A DNA stretch of 64,000 nt, taken from Albifimbria verrucaria (lineage: Eukaryota > Ascomycota > Sordariomycetes > Hypocreales > Stachybotryaceae). Location: positions 1,984,001-2,048,000 of the forward strand of contig JAHREC010000009.1 of NCBI GenBank assembly GCA_020081605.1, read 5' to 3'. The notes beneath the pieces were generated by a model that saw only the letters and a program-made list of their open reading frames with translations, was not told the origin of the DNA and ran no database searches. Positions within the stretch are counted from its first letter, which is position 1. Each line of letters begins with the position of its first letter. Below are positions 46,171 to 60,230 of the stretch, piece after piece. Both the position numbers and the translations under genes were made by a program.

Positions 46171-48628
46171 TTTGGCGGTTTGCGATGGTTTGCGACAGGA
46201 GAATAAATGTGATAAGGAGGGGCTCCGAAGGCACGCGTAAAGTACCCGTAGAGGAATTATGGAATCGCAATCACGGGTCGATCTTTGGAGGAATCGATCG
46301 CTTATCAACCAGGGGTTGAATTGGGGCTGCCGGCAGCACAGATGTCGAGCAAGACACGGATACTGAGAGCTATGGTATGTCGATGAAACGGGCAGGTTTG
46401 CGTGGCGCAGATGGCACGGATGAGCCAGCTGATAAACCGTGGTGCTCTGGGGAATATGCTAAAAGAAGGCCGCCGATCTGAAGGGAGCTGAGTACGGAGT
46501 CGAAGATACGTCTAGGTGTTGGTTCTTTGACAAGGAGGGTTTGAAATGACCAAAATGAAAGAAACAGAATTCGATTTTGCGTTGACTGATGGAGAAGAAC
46601 ACAACAGCGAGGACGAAGCCGGACCCTTTTTTTCTCTCCTTCTTAAATTTATTTTAGTAGCCTTTCCCTTGCCCTTGAGATTTGATCTACATACGTAGCT
46701 CGGTAGGATTAACGGGAAGGGAGTGGAGAAGGAGGGAGGACGTGTGTGCGTGTGCGATGGATGCTTTGACCCAAGCCGGGACGCACGGCACCTTGACCAT
46801 GACCATGTTGGCTGCTGGAAACCCGTTGCACTAATACATATGCTAACCTCGATCAGGGCGTATCTTGGTGGATTCTCTCCTCGGCTTCGCATTTAATTAC
46901 GGGCTGGCCAGTTAGAGAGGCCCTCACTTGGCAAGGAAATGGGCTTTCGTTCAGGTGGCTGCAGATGGTGGGTTGCAACCGCTTGAAACATGCGACCCTG
47001 GAATGACGACCGTCGGCCCCTCCGTGACGCTGGCAGAGGCATGCAAAGAAAGCAATGCCATCTTCTTTCATAGGTCGCGTGCCTGGAGTAGGCTTCAGGT
47101 CATGCAAGCCCCGTGCTTGATCCTGGGCCGACTTCCCTTTCGATGCCAACGGTTCGTCTTCCTGGCTGGCTGTATGTCTCCGATCAGTGTGCAGAGCCCT
47201 GGCGAGATCGACAATTCGAGCAAATTGGTTGCTTCCTCGGGGCCTGCATCATGCGATTCGCATCGAAACATGTTGCCCGCTTAATATAGCATCTCGCTTT
47301 ATGCTTATCACGCTTACTTGCTCGGCGATGCATCGTGCAGACAGGGCTGATTACACGGGGCTGATACAACTCCCAGCACCCGGCCAGGTGCGTTGAAGCA
47401 ATGTTTCCAAACCTGGCGAGCGCAGATTGCTTTGTTCGTGTAAGTGATGACGGCATTGACGCAAAACCGTTCACTCCTTAATCAATCAATGGAGCCAGCT
47501 CGCGGATTTTTGTCGTCGTGTGTTTCCGTCAGCCAGGCTAACCAGCGCCATCTTAGTCAACCGAGGCAGGCAGCCTCTTCCACTGACCAAGCCGGTGTTT
47601 TTCGCGTGGCAAAAATCCACTCTGCTGGAACTTTTCGTACTTACGTGTTCGCTTCGACCCGGTAAAGTTTGGTGTTCCTAGAAGTGGCTGAAGTGTGCCC
47701 CTTGAATAGCGACCAACCAGATTCGATGGTGACGACAGGTCAACCTCTCGGTCGGGACGATGACTCAGCAGCCGCCCACAGTCTTTAAGTCTGCCGTGAG
47801 TTTGGTGCAAACCAAGATGGTACTTGTTGTACTTGCTGTACTACCAGGCACCTAGATACCTACCTAGGTACTAATGTAAGCTATTTTTTATTTTTATTTT
47901 TGGAAAAAATCTTTCTTCAACAGGCTTTGAGCTGGTAGAGTCGACCTCACGATACCAATACTCTAGCCCATGAATCACTGGGGTTGTTAAGCAAGGAGAT
48001 GGCTGCATATGCCTGCCGAATCTTAGCCAGCCAGCAGCCAAGTCACCTTCTGACAGTACCCGTACGAATAGATGAATAAAGACTGGGGCTCCGCCATCTG
48101 ATATAACACCAGCATGGCAAGAAAAGGCAAAGTCTGTGTTGTCAACAAACCTTCAACCGTCATGTAATAAATTTCGCCATCATATAGAGCTTCGAGCTCT
48201 AATAGGGGAGAAAGAAAAAACTGGGTTGGCAACTTCGTCTCATGGCCGCTGTTATCTCTTTGCTGGGCGACAGCCCACGCTGCTAACAGCTCGGGTTGAG
48301 CCACACACCCTCCTTTTGTGGCCCCAACAGCCACCAGGCGGTGTCCAGCTTGGGAAAAGGCCACACTGCAGTCTGGCCCGCCCACTCAGGTCGAGGAAGC
48401 TTGCTCCAACTTCTGAGCTTCCTGCATCCCTCAACCGATTCCATCTCTTGCTGGATCGTCGCCGGCTTCCTTCGACGTCGGCTCCTCATCCCGCATCTAG
48501 CAGCGTCTGCCAAACCCCGCGGCGCGCTTCTCCCCTTCCGTCCGACAGCTTGCCCCCGTCAGCCTGTCCCAGTCCACGCCAACGGCTGCCGCATCTCCCT
48601 TGCCTCTCCATCGACTCGACACCCCGTC
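46171..48628. other. Intergenic 2.4 kb, divergent promoters
   Basis: This is the shared upstream region of the small membrane-protein gene and SEC24. It holds a GCACCTAGATACCTACCTAGGTAC cluster near 47850-47873, then a T-rich tract at 47883-47915. SEC24-proximal DNA is CTCC-rich. Open frames at 46512-46892, 46928-47284 and 48136-48600 have no domain. Confidence 0.45.
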
Positions 48629-51612
48629 ATGTCGGCCCCTCCCAACGACGGCTATGGCCAGTTCCAGGGCCAGCCGTACGATCAGCAGGCTGCTGGACAA
48701 CCTTATGACGATCAATTCGCTCAGCCTGCCCAAGACGGTGCCCAGCAAGCAGCCGCCGCCGGCAAGAAGAAGAAGAGAGGATATGCAGCCCAGGCCTTCG
48801 ATGTTGGCACCGGCGCCAACGCCACCGCCGGTGGCACCCCGATCCAGCCCGGTGCGCAGCCCTACGGCATGCCTCCGGTTCAGCAGGCTCCCGCCTACGG
48901 TGGCTACGGTGCCGCTGATCCCCAGGCTGCTGCCGCTCCCGGCTACCAGCAACCCCAGGCCTACGGCCAACAACCCGTCGCTCCTCAGCAGCCTGCCTAC
49001 GGTGGATATCAGGCCCCGATCAGGGCTATCCTGCACCCGGCGCTCAGCCCAGCCCCGGCGCTCCTGGAGTCGCCGGCATCACCCAGGGCATGGGCGGCAT
49101 GCAGATAACTCCTCAGCCAGGACAACAGCAGCCACCGGGACAGGGAGTCCATGCCGTTCGCCCAGCTGTCTTGAACCAGCTCTATCCCACTGACCTTTTG
49201 AACCAGCCCTTCAATGCCACTGAGTTGGATATCCCTCCGCCCGCCATTGTTCTCCCTCCCAACGTAAGCCAACCAGCCCACGGGCCCAGTCTACATATAA
49301 AACGTGCTAATCCTCATCTGCGCAGTCCAGTGTCACTCCTCGCCAAATGCCAACTGCCCTCCCCGCTATATACGGTCAACTGTTAACGCTGTGCCCACCA
49401 CCAACTCTCTGTTGAAGAAGTCGAAGTTGCCTCTTGCGCTTGTCATCCAGCCTTACGGCGCGCTGCACGACGACGAGGACCCCGTACCCTGGTTCAGGAC
49501 CAGGTCATTGCCCGTTGCCGACGATGCAGGACCTACATCAACCCCTATGTGACTTTCCTGGACCACGGACACCGCTGGAGGTGTAACATGTGCAACCTTA
49601 GCAACGACGTTCCCCAGGCCTTTGATTGGGATGCCGCTGCACAGCAGAGTGTCGATAGGTGGCAGCGCCATGAGCTGAACCACTCCGTTGTCGAGTTCGT
49701 CGCCCCTCAAGAGTACATGGTCCGCCCCCACAGCCTCTCGTCTACCTCTTCCTGTTCGACGTCAGCTACGCCGCCGTTTCCAGCGGCTTGCTTGCCACTA
49801 GCGCCCGTACCATCCTCGATAGTCTTAACAGGATACCGAATGCAGACAGGCGGACAAGGCTCGGCTTCATCGCCGTGGACTCCAGCCTGCACTATTTTTC
49901 TGTTCCTAAGGATGCCGATGAGAACGCCGAGACAAATATGCTGGTCGTCAGCGACCTTGACGAGCCTTTCCTTCCCGTCCCTCACGACCTCCTGGTTCCT
50001 CTTGCCGAGAGCCGCCAGAGCATTGAAAAGTTCCTCCAGAGACTCCCTCAGATGTTCCAGAACAACCAGAGCAACGGCTCGTGCATGGGTCCTGCTCTGA
50101 AGGCTGGTCATAAGCTGATCTCGGCTTTGGGAGGCAAGATTGTTGTTCTGACTGCTTCGCTGCCGAACCTCGGTGTCGGTAAGCTGGAGATGAGAGAGGA
50201 CAAGAAGCTTCTCGGAACTTCCAAGGAGGCAGGTCTTCTGCAGACGGCCAACGCCTTCTACAAGAGTTTTGCCGTGGAGTGTTCCAAGAACCAGGTCTCC
50301 ATCGACATGTTCCTCTTCTCGTCGCAGTACCAGGACGTGGCGTCTCTCAGCAATCTGCCCAGGTACACCGGTGGTCAGACCTACTTCTACCCTGGCTGGC
50401 ACGCCTCTCGGCCCGACGATGCCCTGAAATTCGCTTCCGAGTTCAGTGACTTCCTGTCTTCTGAGATTGGTCTAGAGGCGGTTCTGCGAGTTCGCGCAAC
50501 CACTGGTCTCCGAATGAACACTTTCTACGGTAACTTCTTTAACAGAAGCTCTGATCTCTGCGCGTTCCCCGCGTTCCCTCGTGATCAGTGCTACGTTGTT
50601 GAGGTAGCCATTGACGAGAACTTGGGCAAGACCGCCATCTGTCTGCAGGCTGCCGTCCTTCACACTACCTGCAATGGCGAGCGTCGCATCAGAGTCATGA
50701 CTCTCTGCCTCCCGACAACCACCAACCTATCCGACATGTACGCCTCAGCTGATCAGGTTGCCATCACTACCTACTTCAGCCACAAGGCTGTGGAAAGAGC
50801 CCTCAGCAACGGTCTCGATGCTGCGAGGGAAGCACTGCAGAGCAAGCTGACCGAGCTGCTCCAAACTTTCAAGAAGGAGCTAGCCGGTGGTAGCATGGGT
50901 GGCGGCCTTCAGTTCCCGGCCAACCTGCGTGGCCTGCCCGTGCTGTTCCTGGGTCTGATCAAGAACGTCGGTCTGCGAAAGTCAGCACAGATTCCTTCCG
51001 ACATCCGATCTGCCGCCCTGTGTCTCCTCTCTACGTTGCCTCCGCCTCTTCTAATGCGATACATTTACCCCAGGCTTTATTCGCTTCATGACATGCCCGA
51101 CAATGCCGGTGTGCCTGATCCAGAGACGGGCGCAATTGCACTGCCACCCACGCTCAACCTGTCCTCCGAACGCTTTGTGCCTTACGGTCTTTACCTGATC
51201 GACGATGGTCAGACTCAGTTCCTCTGGGTCGGTCGTGACGCGATCCCACAGCTGCTTATGGACGTGTTTGGTGTGGAGGACCGCGGTCAACTGCAGGTCG
51301 GTAAGGGCAGAGTTCCCGAGCTAGAAAACGACTTCAACGAGCGTGTCAGAGCCGTTGTGCAGAAGAGCAGAGATCATCGCTCCCTGCAGGTGGGAAGCAT
51401 CACCGTGCCGCACCTTTACATTGTTCGGGAGGACGGTGAGCCTAGCCTGAAGCTCTGGGCACAGACACTACTGGTCGAGGATAGGGCCGACCAGAGTGTC
51501 AGTGCTGCGCAGTGGCTGGGTACTCTCAGAGAGAAGGTGAGTTCATCATGAAAATCGTATTCACGTTCAGCGCGGGCGGGGCTTGCTAACAAAATGCCAG
51601 GTTGTTCAGTAG
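48629..51612 (+). CDS. SEC24: COPII coat cargo-adaptor Sec24
   Basis: Sec24 is the cargo-binding subunit of the COPII inner coat at ER exit sites. Exons are 48629-49263, 49326-51536 and 51601-51612. A Gln/Pro/Gly-rich N-terminus ([23 protein letters not shown]) precedes [19 protein letters not shown]. The zinc finger is CRRC...CNMC ([31 protein letters not shown]). The trunk/vWA region is [18 protein letters not shown], the beta-sandwich and helical parts follow, and the gelsolin-like end is [20 protein letters not shown]. The last exon encodes only Val-Val-Gln-stop. One-base losses: CCCC 49014-49017, 49338-49341, CCC 49487-49489, CCCCC 49725-49729. Restored, it has exactly 954 codons. An unbroken stretch of 587 codons spans the C-terminal half. 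Confidence 0.96.
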
Positions 51613-53550
51613 TGTAGGACGACTAATGATGACGAACATGAAGGAGACTGGGCACTCAGGACCGTCTTTGGATGATGTTTTAGAGAATGGAATAATGCTG
51701 GCCCAGGGCTCATTCATGGCACAGGTGGAGCAAGGCGTGGCAAACGGTGTATCGTCAAGACGGGAAGGAGCTGAGGCCCAAGATATCCAGACGAAAACCT
51801 GATCAAAGCAAAAGAGCAAAAAAAAAAAAAAGATTCAAAAAGCTTTGCTAGGGGGCAGCACGATGTAGTTGAGTACAGCAGTTCATGTTTCAGCGGATGG
51901 CCACGAGGATCTTACCCGAAAGGGTGACGATCCATGGCGGAATACCTTGGTTGGGCAAGGGGATATGTGTAGTTGAGTCCTCGAGCCTGTCGCAGCGTTG
52001 GTTCAAGCTATTAGAGAAATAAGTAAGCATTAGATTTAGCGTTTTGGAGAGAGACATGTGTGAAGCCGGTCACGTAGGCAGCCAACAACTACTGCTATGC
52101 CTGGTAACCGCCTGGGATGGTTCCGTGTGAATGGTGTGAAACACACGCCGCGAGATGGTGGGATGGCCAATCAGAGGCAGAGCTAGGCGCCGATTTCACA
52201 TATGCACAGACTGGGTTGTGCATCTGGCTGGAGGGGGATGAAATGTTGGTAGCAAACCAACGACGAGGCCAGCCAGCGAGCAATCACAGAGACAGGAATT
52301 GGCGGTAGCGCGTGTCCATGGTGCAGGTGACGAGAGTGACGAGGCGCGCCCCAGCAGGCAGGAAAGGATGCCTAGGGGGAGGGGGTCGGACTTGAATACT
52401 ACCTTAGGTGAGCCCGATTGGCAAAAGAAGACAAAGTGGGAATTGCAGGACAATAAAGGTGTTTTGGATGAAGCAGCGGTGGGCTGTGGAGATGGCATAC
52501 ACGAGGACCAGCTGGCCTAGGGTTTCGGTGGTTGGGCGTGTTTCGGGTACCGTACTTGGACGGGGAGGGAAAGAAAAAGAAGGTGAAACAGCTGGCTCCA
52601 TCCCCAGGCTAATCGACGAGCCTAAGCAAGGCATGGCAAGGCATGGTGAGGTGAGGTGAGGAGGATCCGGACCGTCCCCAAGCGTTTTAGTCGATGGGCT
52701 AGAGGCTGCATTTGCAGGGACCCCGTGCGGGTGGGCGGGCGGGAAGAGGCAGAGAGGAGCTGCTGATGGTTGAGGACGGGGAGGATTTCCCTTTTTTTCT
52801 CTTCCTCGTTTGTTTCTTCGGGTCTTTTATTATGTGAGCTTATTATTGTTGTTTTGTGGATGTCTGCTTCTTCGCTACTGATGTGTTGTAAGTGGGCGAG
52901 AGAGATATATAGTAGGTAAGTAAATAAGCGTGAGCACACGAGTAAGCACCTCGAGTAATCCGTCTGTTTGGCTCCATGGAAACAGCTCGATGTAACCGAG
53001 TCTTTAAGAATAGGCAAGGTACGTGCTACACCGGACAAGGTGCTCACACACATAAGGTGAAGTAAGGTTGACCGTGGCTCAAACATGTATCCGAGGTTAG
53101 ACACCAGGCCCCAAGTCCAGATATCAGGCTCTCTCGTGCAGTGGTTGAGACCACGGCCCTTGGGCAAATGACATCGCCAGGTACTTGAGACAGGACTTGG
53201 AATGACGATTGGGAGGTCAAAGTCAAGGTGAAGATTTACAGCCGACGCCTCAAACGTGGCACTAGCCGCAAATCCACTCGGGCAAGGGCTTGGCCGCTCT
53301 CCGTCCGATCTGAGGCAGTTGTTTCAGAGGCCGCTTTGGTGATGCGCCTGGCCTGTCTGCTGGTACACGGTAGGCGAGGTGAAGTATGAATTCGGACAGA
53401 TTGGCCGGTTAAGTGGCCGGTCTTTGCCGTTGCCTTGCAAGTTTGCACAGCAACGCCTATATTTTGGTTCACGCCCACGTCCACATCGGCCGAAGAAAAG
53501 ATTGAGACCTACCCGTCCCAGAGGTCCAGGTCCAAGGCGGCACCTAGTAG

Positions 53551-53574
53551 GAGAAGAAGAAGAAGAAGAAGAAG
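53551..53574. repeat. (GAA)n microsatellite
   Basis: Eight GAA-type units lie in the region upstream of the MAP kinase gene. No coding role is seen. Confidence 0.85.
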
Positions 53575-54103
53575 GTGATCCTCCTCCTAGGCGGGTTGCA
53601 GGTCGGAGGTCGCAGGTCGCCGGTCACAGGTCACAGGTAGGCACGCACAGGAGGTCTAAAAAGTGCTAGGGGTGGTGGTGGGCTGGGCTGGACTGGGCTG
53701 GGCTCGGTTGGTCCCCTTTCTGTTGCGGCGAATGGCGTCTTCGCCCGCCCATTGGTAGCAGGCCCCTGGTCGTGGTCGCGGTCGCTGTTTGTTAAGGGAC
53801 AGCCGGCCAGGCCCAGGGAGTTAGATGGGGGGCGGAGGGGAGGAGATCCCTGTCCTGTCTTGTCTTGACCTGTCCTGGACCTATCCTGCCTAGCGGCGCA
53901 CCACTCCGCACCCACCGCTGCCGCCAGAGCCCCTCCATGCTAACGCAAGGTACCTGCCTGCGCCTCGCCCTGTACGAGCCAGGTACATCTGCCCGCCGCT
54001 GTTTCTGCGTGTGCCTGCAGGTACCCCCGCGGGCACTGGCACTGACACTGGCACTGACGACTGGTGGAGGGGTGAGGAGGCACTTACCTTCCTGACCTAC
54101 CAC

Positions 54104-54140
54104 CTACCGTACCGTACCGTACCATACCATACCGTACCTA
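54104..54140. repeat. (TACCG)n pentamer repeat
   Basis: TACCG units alternate with TACCA variants. The stretch resembles the TACC-rich clusters near 29.6 kb and 47.85 kb in the same window. Confidence 0.8.
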
Positions 54141-55121
54141 TAGTACCAGTACCTTAACTTACTCTATCGCTTTCTCTTCTTTACCTTCTCTCCTCCTCTC
54201 CTCTGTTTCTTGTCTCGTATCTCGTCCCAAGAAAACCGCTGCGATACTCTGGAAAGCAAACCGCCCCTCCCTTCCCTTCCTTTCCTTTAGCTTCGTGTCT
54301 GCACGCCCGTCGTCCTCCGTCTTGACGAGGAGAAGCTTTATACCTTCAGTCATTACCTGGCGTAGCAACCATCGAAGCAGGGTGTTCACACGCCTGATTC
54401 TCCCTCACCTCCTGACCTCGACCATCCTCCCCGGAGCTGAGGCTTCATATTGGTACGTGCTGCTTGGCCTCGTCGCCGTCATCTACATGCGCTCCTTCTC
54501 TGCGTCCCAGCAGATTTGCCCCTCTTCCTGTCCCTCGTGGAGCTTCTTGGTTGCTTGAGGCGTCCAACAGCTCAAGAGGCCACGAACAAGCTGGACTTAA
54601 ATAGCCATGCCCAGCTGCGTCGCATTCCATGCCCAGTCTTGTCGTCAGGGCTGCTACCATGCGCCGCTCCTAGGGGTCATTGCTCCTTTACCTCCATGGG
54701 TATCAGTTCTGGCTGGCAACATGGCGAGAGTTTGCACGTGGCGCTTCTGCTGTTGGGCGGTCACAAAGAACCCTCCTTATTCGCACACGACAAGCTTGGT
54801 CTCCATGCGCGACAATACCAATCTACGATGGTATAGCTTCTATATTGTCTAGTGCTAACTTTGTTGTCTTCTGAGCAGATCGCGAACTGGTTTGGATGCT
54901 TCATTGCTGTCCTCTATAACCTTCACTACCACTATACAGCCTAGTCGCAACGTGATATCAAGCTCGTTTGTGCCGACTAGGTATCCTACCGACTCCGTAT
55001 AATCTACAAAGTCTAGTGCCTGGTCACTGGCGTTTTTACATCTCCTCCACCGCTTCGTCGCGCGTCGTCAGAAACCTAGTAATTCAGTACAAGCGGCAGT
55101 CCCGCTCAGTCGAATTCCATA

Positions 55122-56413
<1,292 letters not shown>

Positions 56414-57494
56414 AGAAGCTGAGCGGCGAGGAAGCGGGAAAGGAACTTTGGATTTGCGCTGGGAAAGTCTTGTCTGGTACAAGCCAAGTGGCCACTCGAT
56501 ATCACGGAATTGGATGGCAAGACAATTTTGGAAGAGGATAGCAAGGGCCGAGACTCATAGACACCATAACTTTTTGGGATCTGGGATCGAGACGTAAATG
56601 GGGAAGGCATCAACCAGGCATTGGCTGTCCATGAAGGACAGGGGTGCCGCGATAGTAAATATTTGCAATACCAGATAATAAGAATCGGGAAATGGACATG
56701 ATTGAGTTGACGAGAGCCCTGCTGTTTCTGTTTGGCGGGTGCTTGGTTTGGGAGAAAGCTGCCACGTGCCAACCTGAAAAGCGCTTAACGAAAACGGCTT
56801 GCTTACGTTTGTGTGTGGCAGAGCGCCTCATGCAGGTATGTCTCTGGATGGTAAGGGGTGAAACTAATCAAGTCATTGAGGTTGGTCAGGCATATCGTTC
56901 GCTGATGAATCAGAATAGCTGGCCGAGGCTATTTTCCAAGGCTTGTCCTTGTCCATACGAGGTGCTTTTAGTACCGGTATATGGATTACTGGAGGGATGA
57001 ATGGATAAATCGATGGATGAACTGATTGGTTGGTTGGCTGGAATTTTTAATCAGGCCATTACAGGTGCAGTTACGTCAATGGAGTCTCTTTCTGGCGCCC
57101 CTCTTTAACAGGGAAAGCAAGCTAAGGCAAGGCAAGGCAAGGCAAGGCAAGGCAAAGTAAGGTAAGGTGAGGTAAAGTAAGGTAAGGTAAGGTAAGGTAA
57201 GGTAGTCGTACATTAAGTAAGGTAGGTAGGTACAGAGTAGGTGAGTAAGTAAATAAATAAATATAGCAAGTACCCGCCGGAAAGCCAGCTTCAAGTAAGA
57301 GTGCCTGACAGTTGGTAGCCTCGCCTTACCTTGACAGTTCATCTTCTCCAGACCTTAATCCCCTGGCTTCCTTGGTTTCCACTTGTCCAAGGAAGTCGGC
57401 ATCTCCCACTTTCGTACTACATCTTTGTCAACCCTGCTGAGCCGTGCTCTATCCAAGTCGACACCCCGTATTTCTTCCATCTCTCGTCGTCCAT
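56414..57494. other. Intergenic, MAP-kinase 3' flank and OXR1 promoter
   Basis: It contains the AAGGC/AAGGT minisatellite described separately. The rest carries no recognised gene. Confidence 0.55.
57114..57232. repeat. Pentamer minisatellite, (AAGGC)n changing to (AAGGT)n
   Basis: The 5' part has about six AAGGC units. It then switches to AAGGT with AAAGT and GAGGT variants, and ends in TAGG units. It lies about 260 bp upstream of the OXR1-like gene. Confidence 0.9.
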
Positions 57495-58532
57495 ATGCCT
57501 GACTTGGCCCGAAGCGAATCGCCCGACACACCGCCATCATCGGGCGCCCAGACACCACCTCCTCCCTTCACCCTCGCCAGCCAGATCAGCAACGCCTCCG
57601 GTTCAGTCCTTTCTAGTATGTGGACAGGTATCGTGAGGCGCTTCTCCAGCGAGGACTCTGGCCACTTCGCAAGCGGCCAGCCAGATCCTCACACGCTGGC
57701 ACCTCACCCTCCCAAGGACGGTATCAGCGGCGTCTTCACGCCTGTCAAGCGCACCGTCAGCCCCTTCAGGCCACCGCCGCTCGACCCGTTGGTGCTTCAT
57801 GGTTATCGGGAGGGCGCCTCGGGCTCCGGAAAGCTGCTGACGCCAGCCGTGGCCGAGGAGATTCGAACCATGATCCCAGAGAGGCTGCGAATTGCCGAAG
57901 ACTGGCGGCTCGTGTACAGCTTGGAGCAGGACGGTTCAAGCTTGACCACACTATACCAAAAATGCAGAGACTACGAGAGACGAAGGGTGGGCTTCGTCCT
58001 CGTGGTCAAGGATCAAGAGGGCGGAGTATGTTCATCACAGAAACTGTCCCTTTGACTTGGAAGAGTCTTACATTAGTGCTGGTTACTGACATTTGACAGA
58101 CTTTTGGTGCATACCTTTCCGAGTATCCTCATCCTGCACCCTCGTACTTTGGCAACGGCGAATGCTTCCTCTGGCGCGCTTCCACGTTGGCCTCCCTGCC
58201 TCCGCCCCCATCCGCCGACACCACCCATCTTACGCGCAACACGACGCTAGCCCTCCTCCACGCAACTCGACGACGTCCCCAACGCCTAGCACGGCCAGCG
58301 AGACCATCCGTTTCAAGGCCTTCCCTACAGCGGCCTCAACGATTGCTACATCAACTGTGAGATGGGCTTTCTGAGCGTTGGCTCTGGTGGCGGTCACTAT
58401 GGTCTGTGGCTGGATGATTCTTTGGATATCGGCCACAGCTCTCAGTGTGATACGTTTGGCAATGAACCACTGAGTGACGAAGGCGAGAAGTTTAATGTAT
58501 TGGGCGTCGAGGTGTGGGTCGTTGGCAGTTGA
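57495..58532 (+). CDS. OXR1: TLDc-domain oxidation-resistance protein Oxr1
   Basis: Oxr1 family proteins protect cells from oxidative damage and can disassemble or regulate the vacuolar ATPase through their TLDc domain. Exons are 57495-58025 and 58100-58532. The N-terminus is Ser/Pro-rich and disordered, then LTPAVAEEIRTMIPERLRIAEDWRL starts the TLDc domain. Landmarks are LVYSLEQDGSSLTTLYQKC, GFVLVVKDQEGGTFGAYLSE, SYFGNGECFLWR, the stretch FKAFPYSGLNDCYINCEMGFLS, GGHYGLWLDDSL and CDTFGNEPLSDEGEKFNVLGVEVW, ending with TGA at 58530-58532. One-base losses lie near 58245 and at CCC 58323-58325. Restored, it has exactly 322 codons, with a serine/threonine-rich loop inserted in the domain. Confidence 0.92.
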
Positions 58533-58896
58533 AGGGTTAGGCCACCCCATGAATAAGGTTGCGGAATCTCGTGAATATCTGCAGCCTCTTTAAACTGCTT
58601 TACTGGTCAAAGAGACGTTCACGATGGCGTTGGCAACTACGGAGTTACAGGTTTGGTTACGGCATCCTTGGTCCCCAATCATGTCGCGGGTGAGAGACTG
58701 TCTCTCAGATCAAGGATGGGGATCTCCCGCTGAAGAGGCTCTCCACTCCATTGAGAGTCACTGGGTAAAACGGCTAGATAAACTGATACTTAAATGATAC
58801 CTGGGATTTCATCGTATGCTCTAAAAGTGCATTCATTTGGCGGGCTCTCGAGGCTGGCCGCAGCGTATTCCCGTTATATGAACAAGTGTGTAGTGT
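58533..58896. other. Convergent 3' flanks of OXR1 and HEM4
   Basis: Nothing recognisable lies in this 360 bp. Confidence 0.5.
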
Positions 58897-59936
58897 TTAG
58901 ACGTGTCTATTGGTCTCGTAACCTAATATCCCTTGCAGAACTCCTTGGGGTGTTGGCTCCTTGGCGCAAACATCAGGCTCAAATCCAAAGTTTTGAATAA
59001 GGTGATCTCTCGTTGTAGGTCCTATCGTGGCTACGAAGGTCTTTCCATCTCTTGATCCTGGCCGGATCTTGCCTGTAGATGGATCCAAAATACCTAGTCC
59101 ACGGAGCATGCTATCGCAGCCCATGGGGAGAATACCACAACCCACCGAGACTTGCAGGTTTGGGTCTTGGTCAGGGCATCGTCTAAGTCGCCAGGGAACG
59201 ACTCCATGACGCCAGTTGTGTAGATAATCTCTTCGGTTACTTCTATCCGGCGGTCAAAGGCGAGGCCGTTATCCATCAGTGTACGGGGATGATATCGCGA
59301 CGGACCTCGCCGACAAGAAAGAACAACGGCGGCAGTGGGACAGTCGGTCGATCGCGGTTGTACCACTCATGATAGTGTTGGAGGATGAACTGTGCGAGAG
59401 CCTGACCGTTGCCGGTATGTTCGCCGAAAATGCTTAGGGAGGGTCTTGGGACACGGCCTTGAGAGCGCGGGTAGTAGCAGGGCCAACACTGTAGATGGGG
59501 ATGGATTGGAGGTGTGGCCACAACGAATCATCTGTGGGATGCTGTTAGCAGACGAACGTCGATTGGGACAAGAGAGCCTCATTAAGTGAAATGGGGACAG
59601 ACTTTGGTTATTCCTCTCCTCAGCGACGGCTTGCGCAAAGGCTTCGACAGCGCGCTGCGAGGTGAAGATGAGTCCTCCGAAGTCGCCAGCAGGGTTGATG
59701 CGGCGGCGTCGCAGCAAGTCGCGCAGCTTGCTCATGCCGGCATCCTCGAACTTGTGCTGCATCACGGGCAAGAAATTCGGATCGAATTGGCGTCCATCGT
59801 GGCCGGTAGAGCTGTTGAAGAGCTCCTCGTACGAATCGGACGGTGTCGAAGCGGTCTTGAGAAGCAGAACGGGTACGGCGTCTGATGCTTTAGAGGAGGC
59901 GGCATCAGTGCCAGGAATGGAGGTGTTGGCGGGCAT
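58897..59936 (-). CDS. HEM4: Uroporphyrinogen-III synthase
   Basis: This cytosolic haem-pathway enzyme cyclises hydroxymethylbilane, inverting ring D. Exons are 59936-59603 and 59531-58897 on the minus strand. The HemD-like landmarks are VPVLLLKTAS near the start, FDPNFLPVMQHKFEDAGM, GGLIFTSQRAVEAFAQAV, IPIYSVGPATTRAL, LSIFGEHTGNGQALAQF, LFFLVGEVRRDIIP, VTEEIIYTTG, VVFSPMGCDSML, FVATIGPTTRDHL and EPTPQGVLQGI, with the stop at 58899-58897. One-base losses occur in GGG 59437-59439, GGGG 59285-59288 and GGGG 59125-59128. Restored, it has exactly 324 codons. It shares a 294-bp divergent promoter with ERV1. Confidence 0.92.
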
Positions 59937-60230
59937 GGTCCCCGCGATCAAAACTCGTCGCAACGACGAAGTGAATTGGGTCTTCTGGTGGCCCGAATCA
60001 AATCGAGGTCGCCTTCACATGTGAACCGATGATCCGATCAGCCTTTTAGTGGGACATGGGATGAGTCTGCTAGCATGGCGTCACAGAGGGGTCCTGTGCT
60101 TATCGATAAGATAATTTGTCTGGACGAGGCTTACAAATTACCCTCTATCGTTTCTTTTCTCTTAGATCCGCTTCTACGATTCCACGAAGGACACGGGAGC
60201 TTCACTCATTATACACTGGGGATTGAGGCA
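59937..60230. promoter_or_regulatory. Bidirectional promoter region, HEM4 / ERV1
   Basis: 294 bp lie between the two start codons. Both products serve haem or mitochondrial redox biogenesis, so shared control is plausible. No defined factor site can be assigned from the sequence. Confidence 0.55.

Larger units (their letters stand above)
51613..55121. other. Intergenic 3.5 kb, long MAP-kinase upstream region
   Basis: The SEC24 3' flank (with an A run near 51818) gives way to a long regulatory-like region. It holds GAA repeats at 53551-53574, TACCG repeats at about 54104-54140, and CTCC/CTTT-rich DNA from 54150 to 54300. Open frames at 52622-53167, 53631-53915 and 54295-54836 have no domain. 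The 54800-55120 part is probably 5' UTR and may contain an intron ending CTTCTGAGCAG near 54880. Confidence 0.45.

Noticed and set aside
48629..49750. Programmed frameshifting in SEC24
   Set aside because: Four separate shifts in one gene, and the same signature in unrelated genes, do not fit a programmed slip site.
49707..50402. 231-codon minus-strand frame inside SEC24
   Set aside because: It lies antisense to strongly conserved SEC24 coding sequence and shows no domain.
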